The notes under the pieces were generated by a model, which saw only the letters and a program-made list of their open reading frames with translations, did not search any database and was not told where the DNA came from. From Limnobaculum allomyrinae (GTDB lineage Bacteria; Pseudomonadota; Gammaproteobacteria; Enterobacterales; Enterobacteriaceae), in NCBI RefSeq assembly GCF_016649425.1, contig NZ_JADRCR010000013.1, positions 1 through 64,000 of the forward strand: a stretch of DNA of 64,000 nucleotides, given 5' to 3'. This document shows positions 52,491 through 61,910 of the stretch, one piece after another (position 1 is the first letter of the stretch; each line of letters opens with the position of its first letter). Made by a program: the position numbers and the translations under genes.

Positions 52491-53501
52491 ATGAAACGTG
52501 AACTTGCGATTGAGTTTTCTCGCGCCACCGAAGCTGCTGCGCTGGCCGGTTACCGCTATTTAGGCCGTGGCGATAAAAACAAAGCGGATGGTGCGGCAGT
52601 TGAAGCCATGCGCATCGTACTCAATCAGGTCAATATCGACGGTGAAATTGTCATCGGTGAAGGTGAAATCGATGAAGCACCAATGCTGTATATCGGCGAA
52701 AAAGTCGGTACCGGCAATGGCGATGCCGTTGATATTGCGGTAGACCCGATCGAAGGTACACGTATGACCGCGATGGGTCAGGCCAATGCACTGGCGGTGC
52801 TGGCGGTAGCGGAAAAAGGCGCTTTTTTGCACGCACCTGATATGTATATGGAAAAACTGGTTGTTGGTCCCGGCGCTAAAGATACCATCGACCTGAATCT
52901 GCCTTTGACGGAAAACCTCAAACGTATCGCGTTAAAACTCAATAAGCCACTGCCTGAGCTAACAGTGATTACCTTAGCTAAACCGCGTCACGATAAAGTG
53001 ATTGAAGAGATGCAGCAGTTGGGCGTTCGGGTATTTGCTATTCCTGATGGTGACGTAGCCGCCTCCATTCTGACCTGTATGCCGGACAGCGAAGTTGACG
53101 TTATGTATGGCATTGGCGGTGCTCCGGAAGGGGTTATTTCCGCTGCGGTTATTCGCGCACTGGATGGCGATATGCAATCCCGCCTGTTGGCTCGTCATCA
53201 GGTGAAAGGCGACAGCGAAGAAAATCGTCGTATTGGCGAGCAGGAACTGGCGCGCTGTAAACAGATGGGAATTGACGCAGGTAAAGTGCTCAAACTGGGA
53301 GAAATGGCCCGTAACGATAATATCATCTTCTCTGCTACCGGCATCACCAAAGGTGACTTACTCAATGGCATTCAGCGCACCGGTAATATGGCAACCACCG
53401 AAACGCTGATGATTCGCGGTAAATCTCGTACCATTCGCCGTATTCAGTCAATTCACTATCTGGATCGTAAAGATCCGGCGCTGTGCGATATTTTGCTGTA
53501 G
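52491..53501 (+). CDS. glpX: Class II fructose-1,6-bisphosphatase
   Basis: Gluconeogenic phosphatase dephosphorylating FBP. The frame opens at 52350, but MKRELAIEFSRATEAAALAGY at 52491 is the conserved start and gives 336 residues, identical to E. coli. The metal/phosphatase motifs GEGEIDEAPMLYIGE and DIAVDPIEGTRM are intact, as is GIGGAPEGVISAA. Third gene of glpFKX, but separated from glpK by 292 bp with a hairpin. Confidence 0.97.
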   Translation: MKRELAIEFSRATEAAALAGYRYLGRGDKNKADGAAVEAMRIVLNQVNIDGEIVIGEGEIDEAPMLYIGEKVGTGNGDAVDIAVDPIEGTRMTAMGQANALAVLAVAEKGAFLHAPDMYMEKLVVGPGAKDTIDLNLPLTENLKRIALKLNKPLPELTVITLAKPRHDKVIEEMQQLGVRVFAIPDGDVAASILTCMPDSEVDVMYGIGGAPEGVISAAVIRALDGDMQSRLLARHQVKGDSEENRRIGEQELARCKQMGIDAGKVLKLGEMARNDNIIFSATGITKGDLLNGIQRTGNMATTETLMIRGKSRTIRRIQSIHYLDRKDPALCDILL

Positions 53502-53526
53502 AAATATTACGTTAACCAGCGTTGCC

Positions 53527-53588
53527 GCCAGACCTATTATTGCCGTCAGAAATCGAGAAGAGTAACGGTGACAATAGGTTCTGGCTTT
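53527..53588 (+). terminator. Long imperfect inverted repeat after glpX
   Basis: Arms GCCAGACCTATTATTGCCGT and ACGGTGACAATAGGTTCTGGC pair with two small interruptions and are followed by TTT. It lies between convergent glpX and the WG-repeat gene. A terminator role is inferred. Confidence 0.55.
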
Positions 53589-53600
53589 AATCAATATCGA

Positions 53601-54485
53601 TTACTCATCTGATTTCTTTTCAGAAATCACCTCACCTTTCTGGTTATAGGCTATGGCTGTGCCATCTTTTTTCCTGAGGAAAATATAACTGGCTTCCTGG
53701 CTATCTTTACCACCAGGATAAGAAACTAAAGTATCGGTAAACATGGCAACAACCTGATTGTCTGGTGTAATCAGTTGATAAGTACCATCACTGGTGGAAA
53801 CCATTGCCGTTCCCCCCTGAAAGTAGTAAGCCTGCTCATACATCAGGGGAATAACTAACTTGCCTTGGGTATTAATATAGCCAGCCTTTTCATTTTTACC
53901 CCGCACTACAGCAAGACCATTAGAAAAAGACTCAATTACCTTATAGCTACTGAGATCAAAATTCGTCTTTTTGGCATGACGGTCAATATAGTAATGCCTT
54001 CCCTGTTTATCGAGTACTGGCATTAAACCATCTTTTCCAAAGCCTATCTCGGCTGGCAAAATAAAATATGGCTCGGAATTAAGCTTAATGCCATCAGTAT
54101 TATAGATATCGTAATAAACGGAAGACCGGAGATTTCCAATGGTAATATAAGCGCGATCATCAGTAGAACTTACCTTTGAGCCGGTAATGATGTTATCACC
54201 ATCAACCAGCAGTTCAGTAAAATGGCCCTTAAAAAGCAATTTCTTATCACTCTTCCGATAAATCTCATAGCTTCGACCGTGCGCAGAATCACGGGAAGCC
54301 ATCAAGAAAGAACCCTCTACGGTAATATCACTATCTGTTTTACTACTAAGTTCCTGCCGAAGCTCGGCTTCCATTTCTGCATGCGTTGAGCCAGACACAG
54401 CCAACAGACCGACTGAAAAAAACAGGCCGAAAGCCAGATATAATGACTTGACTGGAAAAACGGGCAATAACGTTTTCTGGTTCAT
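53601..54485 (-). CDS. Exported WG-repeat protein of unknown function
   Basis: 294 residues with an N-terminal hydrophobic signal (about 17-36, SGSTHA-EME). It contains WG-type beta repeats, clearest in FSNGLAVVRGKNEKAGYINTQGK-like units (family pattern: F-x-G-L-A-x-V, G-Y-I-D-x-x-G-K-x-x-I-P). It also has a run of small beta-propeller-like segments (ITIGNLRSSVYYDIYN). Such proteins are extracytoplasmic and mostly uncharacterised. It sits between glpX and pyrE where E. coli has other genes, so it marks a rearranged or inserted segment. Confidence 0.8.
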   Translation of the reverse strand: MNQKTLLPVFPVKSLYLAFGLFFSVGLLAVSGSTHAEMEAELRQELSSKTDSDITVEGSFLMASRDSAHGRSYEIYRKSDKKLLFKGHFTELLVDGDNIITGSKVSSTDDRAYITIGNLRSSVYYDIYNTDGIKLNSEPYFILPAEIGFGKDGLMPVLDKQGRHYYIDRHAKKTNFDLSSYKVIESFSNGLAVVRGKNEKAGYINTQGKLVIPLMYEQAYYFQGGTAMVSTSDGTYQLITPDNQVVAMFTDTLVSYPGGKDSQEASYIFLRKKDGTAIAYNQKGEVISEKKSDE

Positions 54486-54612
54486 CGTTCACGAACTCAC
54501 TTGTACTTAGCAGCTTAAAAGCATTAACTTGGTTTATTATTCGTATGTAAACGATATTGTGGCTTCATGACTCAGAACCTGTCTATAGACTCCATCTAAA
54601 ATTACTTTCGTA

Positions 54613-55254
54613 TCAAATACCATATTCTTTCTGATACGCCTTAATGGCTATCAGGTTCTCGCTCATCTCTGGTTTCTCCGCTAAATACTCCACCAGATCG
54701 TCCAGAGTGATGATAGTGATCACCTCACACTGGTAGTCGCGTTTCACTTCCTGAATGGCAGAAAGTTCTCCACGGCCCCGTTCCTGACGGTCAAGAGAGA
54801 TCAACACCCCGCTTAATGTAGCCTCGTGCTGACGAATCACTTCCATTGATTCACGAATAGCGGTTCCGGCGGTGATAACATCGTCCACCAGCATTACGCG
54901 TCCTGCCAGCGGACTTCCTACTAAGTGACCACCTTCGCCGTGATCTTTGGCTTCTTTGCGGTTAAAGCAGTAAGGCACATCTCGGTCATGGTGTTCGGAC
55001 AACGCCACTGCTGTCGTGGTCGCAATAGGAATGCCTTTATAGGCCGGGCCAAACAGCAGGTCAAACTCAATGCCGGAGTCCACCAGTGCCGCCGCATAAA
55101 AACGCCCTAACAAAGCCAGATCGCGACCGGTATTAAAGAGACCCGCATTAAAAAAGTAGGGGCTGATTCGTCCTGATTTTAGATGGAACTCACCAAACTT
55201 TAATACCTGCTTGTTAAGCGCAAACTCAATAAACTGGCGCTGATAGGGTTTCAT
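54613..55254 (-). CDS. pyrE: Orotate phosphoribosyltransferase
   Basis: Fifth step of pyrimidine synthesis: orotate plus PRPP to OMP. Start at 55254 ([15 protein letters not shown]), because AAGGAG is 9 bases before it; the ATG three codons earlier touches that site. 213 residues as in E. coli. PRPP loop [13 protein letters not shown] (about 121-133) and [16 protein letters not shown]. Expressed after rph across a UTP-sensing attenuator. Confidence 0.97.
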   Translation of the reverse strand: MKPYQRQFIEFALNKQVLKFGEFHLKSGRISPYFFNAGLFNTGRDLALLGRFYAAALVDSGIEFDLLFGPAYKGIPIATTTAVALSEHHDRDVPYCFNRKEAKDHGEGGHLVGSPLAGRVMLVDDVITAGTAIRESMEVIRQHEATLSGVLISLDRQERGRGELSAIQEVKRDYQCEVITIITLDDLVEYLAEKPEMSENLIAIKAYQKEYGI

Positions 55255-55307
55255 AAACGGCATCTCCTTAACTGATTACACAACTTTGAATCGTAAAAAT
55301 TTGATCG

Positions 55308-55335
55308 TAAAAAAAGCGACGTCTCCGTCGCTTTT
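55308..55335 (-). terminator. pyrE attenuator / terminator
   Basis: The minus strand reads AAAAGCGACG-GAGA-CGTCGCTTTT (stem 10 bp) followed by a run of T, between the rph stop and pyrE. In E. coli this element terminates transcription when UTP is plentiful, unless translation of rph follows closely. The same geometry is seen here, with the hairpin just 5 bp after the rph stop. Confidence 0.88.
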
Positions 55336-55339
55336 CAAC

Positions 55340-56056
55340 TTATTGTTCAAGTACTGCTTTTTGCGCCTTGATGATAGTATCAATTCCCTGACGCGCCAGC
55401 GCCAGCAGGCTTAATAGCTCTTCGTGGGTGAAAGGTTCCCCCTCTGCGGTGCCCTGCACTTCAATCATACGGCCATCGTCAGTCATCACCACATTCATAT
55501 CGGTTTCTGCTGCGGAGTCTTCTACATATTCCAGATCGCAAACCGCTTCACCGCCCACAATGCCAACAGATACCGCGGCTACCATGCACTTCATCGGGTT
55601 TTGCTTTAGCTTACCGTCGGCAACCAGCTTGTTTAATGCATCAGCCAGCGCCACGCAGGCACCAGTAATAGAAGCGGTACGCGTACCACCATCGGCCTGT
55701 AACACGTCGCAGTCTAAAGTAATGGTAAACTCACCCAGTTGGGTCAGATCCACCGCTGCGCGCAGTGAGCGAGCAATCAGGCGCTGAATTTCCAGCGTTC
55801 TGCCACCCTGCTTACCTTTTGCGGCTTCACGTGGGTTACGGGTATGAGTTGAGCGAGGTAGCATACCGTATTCTGCGGTGATCCAACCTTGCCCCTGACC
55901 TTTCAGAAAACGTGGAACGCCTTCTTCAATCGTGGCGGTACATAATACTTTGGTTTCGCCAAACTCTACCAGAACAGCGCCTTCTGCATGCTTTGTGTAG
56001 TTGCGAGTAAGGGTGATAGGGCGTACTTGTTGAGCACTTCGACCTTCTGGACGCAT
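55340..56056 (-). CDS. rph: RNase PH
   Basis: Phosphorolytic 3'-5' exoribonuclease trimming tRNA 3' ends. The intact 238-residue protein starts [14 protein letters not shown] and ends [11 protein letters not shown]. Active-site motifs: [18 protein letters not shown] and [17 protein letters not shown]. Unlike E. coli K-12 MG1655, which carries the rph-1 frameshift, this copy is full length, so normal polar coupling to pyrE is expected. Divergent from yicC. Confidence 0.97.
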   Translation of the reverse strand: MRPEGRSAQQVRPITLTRNYTKHAEGAVLVEFGETKVLCTATIEEGVPRFLKGQGQGWITAEYGMLPRSTHTRNPREAAKGKQGGRTLEIQRLIARSLRAAVDLTQLGEFTITLDCDVLQADGGTRTASITGACVALADALNKLVADGKLKQNPMKCMVAAVSVGIVGGEAVCDLEYVEDSAAETDMNVVMTDDGRMIEVQGTAEGEPFTHEELLSLLALARQGIDTIIKAQKAVLEQ

Positions 56057-56244
56057 GCAATAATCTCCGCTGATTTAGTTTCAGGATTGGCTCAGGAGGT
56101 GTTCCACAGTAGCTTCTCGATAATACTGAGGAACACACCCTGCTTCTGTGACCGCGCATTATACTGACTTCGTGACCTAATGCCTATCATGGGTTGGCAC
56201 TCAAGGGTATAATCTTTTTTTCTTCGACAAACGGGTACCTGATT

Positions 56245-57108
56245 ATGATCCGCAGTATGACCGCTTATGCACGCCATGAAACCAAAGGGGAATGGGGTAG
56301 CGCAACCTGGGAACTCCGTTCCGTTAACCAGCGTTATTTAGAAACTTACATCCGCCTGCCGGAACAATTCCGCAGTCTGGAGCCGGTAATTCGTGAGCGC
56401 TTACGTACGCGTCTGACCCGTGGAAAAATCGAGTGTAACCTGCGATTTGAAATTGATCCTTCCGCCCAAACCGAGATGATGCTGAATAAAGAACTGGCAC
56501 AACAGCTGGTTCAGGCCGCCAACTGGGTGAAGATGCAGAGCGATGAAGGTGAGATTAATCCGGTCGATATTCTGCGCTGGCCAGGGGTTATGTCGGCCAA
56601 AAGTCAGGATCTGGATGCGATCAGTACTGAACTGATGGAATCGCTGGAAATCGCCATTAACGAATTTATTGATGCCCGCGAGCGGGAAGGCGCTTCGCTG
56701 AAGACCCTGATTGAACAGCGTCTGGAAGGGGTAAGTGCAGAAGTAGTGAAAGTCCGCGCCCGTATGCCGGAAGTTCTGGTTTGGCAGCGTGAAAGACTGC
56801 TCAGCAAACTGGAAGAAGCCCAGGTACAGTTAGACAATAACCGTCTGGAGCAAGAGTTAGTGATGCTGGCACAACGCACCGACGTCGCCGAAGAGCTGGA
56901 TCGCCTTGATGCTCATGTGAAAGAAACTTATACCATTCTGAAAAAACCGGAAGCCGTTGGCCGCCGTTTAGACTTTATGATGCAGGAGTTTAACCGCGAG
57001 TCGAATACGCTGGCGTCGAAGTCGATTAATTCAGAAGTGACGGCATCAGCGATTGAGTTGAAGGTGTTGATTGAGCAGATGCGGGAGCAGATTCAGAATA
57101 TTGAGTAG
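56245..57108 (+). CDS. yicC: YicC family endoribonuclease
   Basis: 287 residues from the ATG at 56245 (MIRSMTAYARHETKGEWG), the E. coli length; the open frame to 56194 is not conserved. The family signatures MTAYAR, GSATWELRSVNQRYLE and the C-terminal RRLDFMMQEFNRESNTLASKS are present. Members are reported as RNases acting on small RNA such as RyhB. Divergent from rph, as in E. coli. Confidence 0.96.
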   Translation: MIRSMTAYARHETKGEWGSATWELRSVNQRYLETYIRLPEQFRSLEPVIRERLRTRLTRGKIECNLRFEIDPSAQTEMMLNKELAQQLVQAANWVKMQSDEGEINPVDILRWPGVMSAKSQDLDAISTELMESLEIAINEFIDAREREGASLKTLIEQRLEGVSAEVVKVRARMPEVLVWQRERLLSKLEEAQVQLDNNRLEQELVMLAQRTDVAEELDRLDAHVKETYTILKKPEAVGRRLDFMMQEFNRESNTLASKSINSEVTASAIELKVLIEQMREQIQNIE

Positions 57109-57135
57109 GTTTTATATTAACTCACAAGACCCCAT

Positions 57136-57170
57136 AACTAAGTCCGTACAAATACGGGCTTAGTTAATCT
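57136..57170 (+). terminator. Terminator after yicC
   Basis: Arms AACTAAGTCCGTA and TACGGGCTTAGTT (13 bp, one G-T pair) with a CAAA loop are followed by AATCTTTT. It starts 28 bp after the stop codon. Confidence 0.78.
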
Positions 57171-57301
57171 TTTAAAATTCAATATAATGCCAACACAATG
57201 CCTGTAAAGTATTACTGGCAAATTTGAAAAATATCTCAGATATAAACATGAGAAAATCACTTTGTGTTCTATCCATTGTGTAAAAGGGTAAGGTTAAGGA
57301 A

Positions 57302-58237
57302 ATGGTGAAGAAATCCTCTTGGTCTGGTGGTTGGGCTACATTAAGAGATTTAGAAATAATAAAAACAGTCATTGAAGTTAGAACTGCGACCTTAGCCGCA
57401 GAACTTCTGGGGATTTCTCAACCAGCCATAAGCCGAACATTAAGTCTCATTGAATCAAGATCCGGATGTGTTCTGTTTAAAAGGGAGAAAGGTAAGCTAA
57501 TCCCAAATTCAGATGCGTTATCACTCTATGAAGAGATCGTTAAAATTTCAGACTCTTTTGAGAGGCTAACAAATTTTGAGTGGAATAAAGAAGAAAAGAA
57601 ATCGCTGAATATCATTTCTACCCCAACAATTGCCTATTGCTTCCTCATTCCTTTAACTGCTGAATATATAAAAGAAAATCCAGATGTAAATATCAAAATT
57701 GATATTGTCACCGCATCAAAATTATTAAGCAATTTAAATGAAGGCAGAGCAGACATCGCACTTGGTGATTCCTCTCTTAATACGGCAAGTTTCAACGTTA
57801 GCGCTTTTCCGTTAAGAAGAACAAGGATTGTCTGTGCGATGAATCGATTGAATGAATTGGCAAGTAAAGATGTCATTACTCCAGAAGATCTTAATCAAAA
57901 GAGAATGGTCGTTTTCACTAAAAGAAATATCTCAAGAACCAAACTTGATCGAGTATTAGATAAATCAGGTGTGTCGTATAACGTTATTGCTGAAGTTTCT
58001 GATGCATACTCAGCGTTAGACTTTGTCAGGGCTAATACCGGTGTTTGTTTAATGCCATATTTTCCTGTATCAACGCTTAACGACCCCCAAATTATCTTCA
58101 AAGACTTTATGCCAGAAGTATTAAATGATTCGTCATTTTTTACCATTTCAAATTTAAACTCACCACACATACAGCGCTATCTTGAATATATTCATCAAAA
58201 ACAACCGGCGCCCGATAGAAACTCTGAACCACTTTAA
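57302..58237 (+). CDS. LysR-family transcriptional regulator
   Basis: The 311-residue protein has a winged HTH at about 14-72 (ATLAAELLGISQPAISRTLS) and a co-inducer domain at about 97-300 (IISTPTIAYCFLIPLTAEYI; DIALGDSSLNTASF; RIVCAMNRLNELAS; DAYSALDFVRANTGVCLMPYF). AAGGAA sits directly against the ATG. Base composition is AT-rich compared with the neighbouring rph/yicC. It faces a DcuC-type transporter and a lyase, which it probably controls. The inducer is unknown; a dicarboxylate or the lyase substrate is a fair guess. Confidence 0.9.
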   Translation: MVKKSSWSGGWATLRDLEIIKTVIEVRTATLAAELLGISQPAISRTLSLIESRSGCVLFKREKGKLIPNSDALSLYEEIVKISDSFERLTNFEWNKEEKKSLNIISTPTIAYCFLIPLTAEYIKENPDVNIKIDIVTASKLLSNLNEGRADIALGDSSLNTASFNVSAFPLRRTRIVCAMNRLNELASKDVITPEDLNQKRMVVFTKRNISRTKLDRVLDKSGVSYNVIAEVSDAYSALDFVRANTGVCLMPYFPVSTLNDPQIIFKDFMPEVLNDSSFFTISNLNSPHIQRYLEYIHQKQPAPDRNSEPL

Positions 58238-58245
58238 TATATAGC

Positions 58246-58296
58246 TTAAGGTTGCGGTGTGATTAGAAATAATCGTATCGCAACCTTAAATTTTTT
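58246..58296 (+). terminator. Terminator after the LysR gene
   Basis: Arms TTAAGGTTGCG (58246-58256) and CGCAACCTTAA (58279-58289) are perfect over 11 bp, followed by six T residues. It lies between convergent genes, so it may also act on the transporter transcript. Confidence 0.85.
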
Positions 58297-58313
58297 AGTC
58301 TGCCAATACTGAT

Positions 58314-59801
58314 TCACACAACCAAAAAATGAGTAAGTATTAGCATTAGAATATATGCACTTCCAAGCTGTAGCGCATTTCTCTTAATAATATCAAATGG
58401 CGTCAATCCAACTAATCCTGCCACAGCAATGGTTACCCCAGCTATGGGAGAAAAACTCCGTCCTAAACTTCCAGAAAAATGCATCGGAATAAGAACTTTG
58501 TATACAGATACACCCGCACCTTTAGCAACTTCGGCAGCTAATGGGGCAAACGCATTAAAGGTTGAACCGGTACCGAGTACAATAGAGCTAAAGAACACTA
58601 AGATACTAAAAGAAAGGACAACAAGAATATGTGTATGGGTTCCGGAAGGAATAAAACTAAACAACGTATCAATGAATCCTATTTTTATCATTCCCTGAGC
58701 AAGAACTTGAGCACAAAGTAAAATTGAAACAATCATAATAAAAGATTGTCCCATTTGATCAAAAAGACCCGCTATTTTATCGGCTGCACTTTTTATATTT
58801 AACGTACGAATAAAGTCACAGATGAAAGCGATGAAAAATGAAATAAACATTGCAGTAATGACATCCATTTTAAATCTGATGCTTTCCGGAAGCCATTCTT
58901 CAACCAAACTGGAAAATATAAATAGCAAAATCATCGGGACAATTGGAAGTAAAGCAAACAGATAAGGCACTTTTTCTTCCGAAGGTATTTGCTGATGGGC
59001 TAATAAACTATCGTCTTCTGATGTTACGGCTTCTTTTTTATCCCAGTAGGCCTGGACGAACATATGCATAACACCGATGAATATAAAGAGGATCCATACA
59101 ACGGGCACTTGTTTTTCAATAAAAAAACTAAATAAATCATAGTCCGTTATTTCTGATATCAAAATACTGCCTGTGGCAGAAGGACCATAATCAATACAAA
59201 CTCCTGATGCGATAACAGCAGCTACAGACGCCTTACTACACCCAATAGAACGCAAGATAGGATACAACGTCGACATCATCAAAAGAGCTAAACCTGACGG
59301 ACTTGAAATGAATAATGCCAAAAGTTGCATGACGATATAACACACACCGAGAAGCATATACCTTGATTTTAGTTTCCCCAGCGGCTTCACACAGATCTCA
59401 ACCAGCTTCCCGGATGCACCTATATCATTCATATAGCGCGAGAAACCGGCAATAACCATAATAATCAGGCCCAGACTGGCAATATTCTTACTAAAAATAC
59501 TTTTTATTTCGACAAATACATCAATAACTTTCGAACCAGAGCTCGTGCTCGTTATTGCTGCTTCCGGAAAAATAAATGCAGCGATCAATAAAAGTATACA
59601 TCCGCCAACTAATACCAGCGCTTGTGCATATATCTTCCTCATTATTCCCATACCAATCAATACGATAATAGTAAATGATACGGAAAGAATAAATGCCTTT
59701 TGACCGAAGCAAAAATACATAAAAGCTAAAATAGTAGGGATGCTGATTATCCATATAAACAAGGATTTTTTGATTTTTTTCATATCAGTAGACTCAGTCA
59801 T
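58314..59801 (-). CDS. DcuC-family C4-dicarboxylate carrier
   Basis: Inner-membrane transporter, 495 residues. ATG at 59801 is chosen over the GTG at 59813 (GAG element 7 bases upstream). About 12 hydrophobic segments separated by short loops, with family strings SSPSGLALLMMSTLYPIL, GVCIDYGPSATGSILISE, VLGTGSTFNAFAPLAAEVAKGAG and HFSGSLGRSFSPIAGVTIAVAGL. These match the anaerobic C4-dicarboxylate DcuC/DcuD family. Likely exchanges fumarate, succinate or a related dicarboxylate. Divergent from a fumarase/aspartase-fold lyase and controlled from a shared region with a CRP/FNR-like site. Confidence 0.88.
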   Translation of the reverse strand: MTESTDMKKIKKSLFIWIISIPTILAFMYFCFGQKAFILSVSFTIIVLIGMGIMRKIYAQALVLVGGCILLLIAAFIFPEAAITSTSSGSKVIDVFVEIKSIFSKNIASLGLIIMVIAGFSRYMNDIGASGKLVEICVKPLGKLKSRYMLLGVCYIVMQLLALFISSPSGLALLMMSTLYPILRSIGCSKASVAAVIASGVCIDYGPSATGSILISEITDYDLFSFFIEKQVPVVWILFIFIGVMHMFVQAYWDKKEAVTSEDDSLLAHQQIPSEEKVPYLFALLPIVPMILLFIFSSLVEEWLPESIRFKMDVITAMFISFFIAFICDFIRTLNIKSAADKIAGLFDQMGQSFIMIVSILLCAQVLAQGMIKIGFIDTLFSFIPSGTHTHILVVLSFSILVFFSSIVLGTGSTFNAFAPLAAEVAKGAGVSVYKVLIPMHFSGSLGRSFSPIAGVTIAVAGLVGLTPFDIIKRNALQLGSAYILMLILTHFLVV

Positions 59802-59989
59802 TTTATATCTCACAAAGAGTTAATCATAATTATGTGAAAGAGTAAGTGTCATAATCTGACGTTCACAACCGATGCAAATTTAGTTATATGAGCATAACCA
59901 TTTAATTATCGAACAAAGCACGACGCTCGTCATATTTTCAATAAAAACCATTTTTCACATAAAAAACAATCAAATGATCATTTTATTTT

Positions 59990-60011
59990 TTATGTGATTT
60001 AAATCACTTTA
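59990..60011. promoter_or_regulatory. CRP/FNR-like operator in the transporter-lyase divergent region
   Basis: TGTGA-TTTAAA-TCACT matches the CRP core at 9 of 10 positions, and the inner TGAT-TTAA-ATCA also fits an FNR-type TTGAT-N4-ATCAA site in 8 of 10. It lies about 64 bp before the lyase start and 199 bp before the transporter start. Catabolite or oxygen control suits a C4-dicarboxylate module; which factor acts is inferred. Confidence 0.55.
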
Positions 60012-60064
60012 TAAATGAACGCTTATATTAATATAACCAAAATCAAAAAAAGAGGTGATATGCT

Positions 60065-61405
60065 ATGGCTAGCGTAGGAATGTTTGACTCATGTATTACT
60101 GGACATTGGTTCAATCAAAAAGCGAAAGATATCTGGTCTGATTCAAGCACAATACAAAGTTGGCTCGACGTAGAAGCGGCATTAGCATTAGCCCAGGCTG
60201 AGTTGGGAATGATTCCAAAATCAGCTGCAGACATCATTGCAGAAAAGGCTGACGTTAATTTGTTAGATGCAGATAAAATCTCTGCTGGCATCAAAGAAAC
60301 CATGCATCCTTTTGTTCCTGTATTACGCCAATATGAAGCCGTTTGTGGTTCAGAGGCAGCGTCATATATTCATTGGGGCGCAACAACTCAAAATATTTTC
60401 GATACCGGCGCGGTATTACAATTAAGAAAGACACATAACATTATTATTTCAGATCTCGATAATGTTCTGGCTGCGATGGCAAAGCTGGCTGCTGAAACAA
60501 AAAATATCCCTCAGGCTGGCAGAACCCATGGTCAACATGCATTACCTATTACCTTCGGTTTCAAAGTGGCCGGCTGGCGCGCTGAAATCCGTCGCCATAA
60601 GTCACGTTTAATGCATGCCGCTGAAGACGCATTCGTTGTAAGCATGGGGGGAGCTGTTGGTACATTCTCTGCAATAGGTGGAAATGGCCGAAATGTACAA
60701 AATAAAATGGCAGAATTACTTAACCTTAGATCCGCACCTATTCCAATCAGAGCATGTTGTGATTCATTAACCGCCTACATCAACGTTTTTGGTTTACTGG
60801 CCGCAACGGTAGAAAAAATCAGCCAGGAAGTCATATTTTTACAACGAACTGAAATTGCTGAAGTTGAAGAGAGTTTCCATCATGGCAAAGTAGGCAGTTC
60901 TACTATGTCACAAAAGAGAAACCCTCAGCATGCCCAAAATTTGGTTGGCGTATCACAACTACTACGCTCAAGAATAATGTTAGCTAATCAGTCGATGATA
61001 AGGATGAACGAAGGTGATGCTGCAGAAAGTAATATTCTTGATGTGTCGTTGCCAGAAGTCTCTATTTTTGCTGTATCTCTTGTTGATGGGTTGAATAAGT
61101 TAATCACCGGTTTGAATGTCTACTCTGACAATATGAAAAGGAATCTGGATTTATCGGGTGGCTTAATTCTTTCTGAAGCGGTGATGATGCAACTAGCCGA
61201 ATGTATTGGACGCCCTGCTGCACATCATATTCTGTATGAAGCGGCAATGAATTCTATTGAGAAAAAACTCACCTTTGCAGAGTCAATTCATCAGGAACTG
61301 AAGAAAGCGAATGTTCCGGATACGTTGGATATTGATAAAATATTAGATCCTGCACATTACCTTGGTGAATCAATCGAGTGTGTTGATGATGAGTTAAAAA
61401 AATGA
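60065..61405 (+). CDS. Fumarase/aspartase-superfamily lyase (adenylosuccinate lyase/CMLE-like)
   Basis: 446-residue enzyme of the class that removes fumarate from a C-N or C-O bond or cyclises related acids. The signature loop GSSTMSQKRNP lies near residues 279-289, with HWGATTQNIFDT and AGRTHGQHALPITFG (catalytic His and Thr regions), as in purB- and pcaB-type enzymes. It is not the purine gene: no purine neighbours, and the sequence is closer to the CMLE/other-lyase branch. Neighbours (DcuC carrier, LysR regulator) suggest release of fumarate from an imported amino-dicarboxylate such as an N-succinyl compound. The substrate is unknown. Confidence 0.8.
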   Translation: MASVGMFDSCITGHWFNQKAKDIWSDSSTIQSWLDVEAALALAQAELGMIPKSAADIIAEKADVNLLDADKISAGIKETMHPFVPVLRQYEAVCGSEAASYIHWGATTQNIFDTGAVLQLRKTHNIIISDLDNVLAAMAKLAAETKNIPQAGRTHGQHALPITFGFKVAGWRAEIRRHKSRLMHAAEDAFVVSMGGAVGTFSAIGGNGRNVQNKMAELLNLRSAPIPIRACCDSLTAYINVFGLLAATVEKISQEVIFLQRTEIAEVEESFHHGKVGSSTMSQKRNPQHAQNLVGVSQLLRSRIMLANQSMIRMNEGDAAESNILDVSLPEVSIFAVSLVDGLNKLITGLNVYSDNMKRNLDLSGGLILSEAVMMQLAECIGRPAAHHILYEAAMNSIEKKLTFAESIHQELKKANVPDTLDIDKILDPAHYLGESIECVDDELKK

Positions 61406-61493
61406 GGTGCTAACACTTAGCTCAAATAATAACGCTGACCGCCGTCACTCTACTTTATATATTGCAGAGTGGTATCTAGAAAACTGATTCATT

Positions 61494-61516
61494 AAGTCCG
61501 CATAATTGCGGACTTT
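61494..61516 (+). terminator. Terminator-like hairpin after the lyase gene
   Basis: The 8-bp stem AAGTCCGC/GCGGACTT with an ATAATT loop and following TTCTC lies 89 bp after the stop. Confidence 0.65.
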
Positions 61517-61910
61517 CTCATTGATTATGACAAAGTTAACCATCGATTTTCGGAACTGAATAGCATTCATAATGTAGCGTATGCTATCAATAGCCTCCAG
61601 ATTTAATGCATGGAGATCTCCTCAGGGAACATAATCAGTATGTCAGAAGATCTCTAAAAATGAATGGGTCTTTTGTGTGGGATACTGACAGCCATACTTA
61701 AACATCCTCAAATTTCATGATTGTACTTTTATATTAAGATACTTATTCAACCCTAAAAATCATATTTACTAATTTAATCACATCAAAAAATGATTAAATC
61801 AATAATTGTGATTTTCATCGTATTTTTTCATATATTTCAATAATAGAATATGAAAGTCATAAAATCATATTAATTATAACGCTAGCTATTTAACTGGATG
61901 AGATAAAACA
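61517..61910. other. AT-rich gap before the right-hand accessory cluster
   Basis: Nearly 400 bp with no credible gene or strong repeat. Very AT-rich toward the right end (TATTTTTTCATATATTT). It marks the change from the lyase module to the small-gene cluster. No attachment site or integrase remnant was recognised. Confidence 0.4.

Noticed and set aside
60065-61405. purB (adenylosuccinate lyase) assignment for the lyase
   Set aside because: Superfamily motifs alone do not define substrate; neighbours are a dicarboxylate carrier and LysR regulator, not purine or hflD/mnmA genes.
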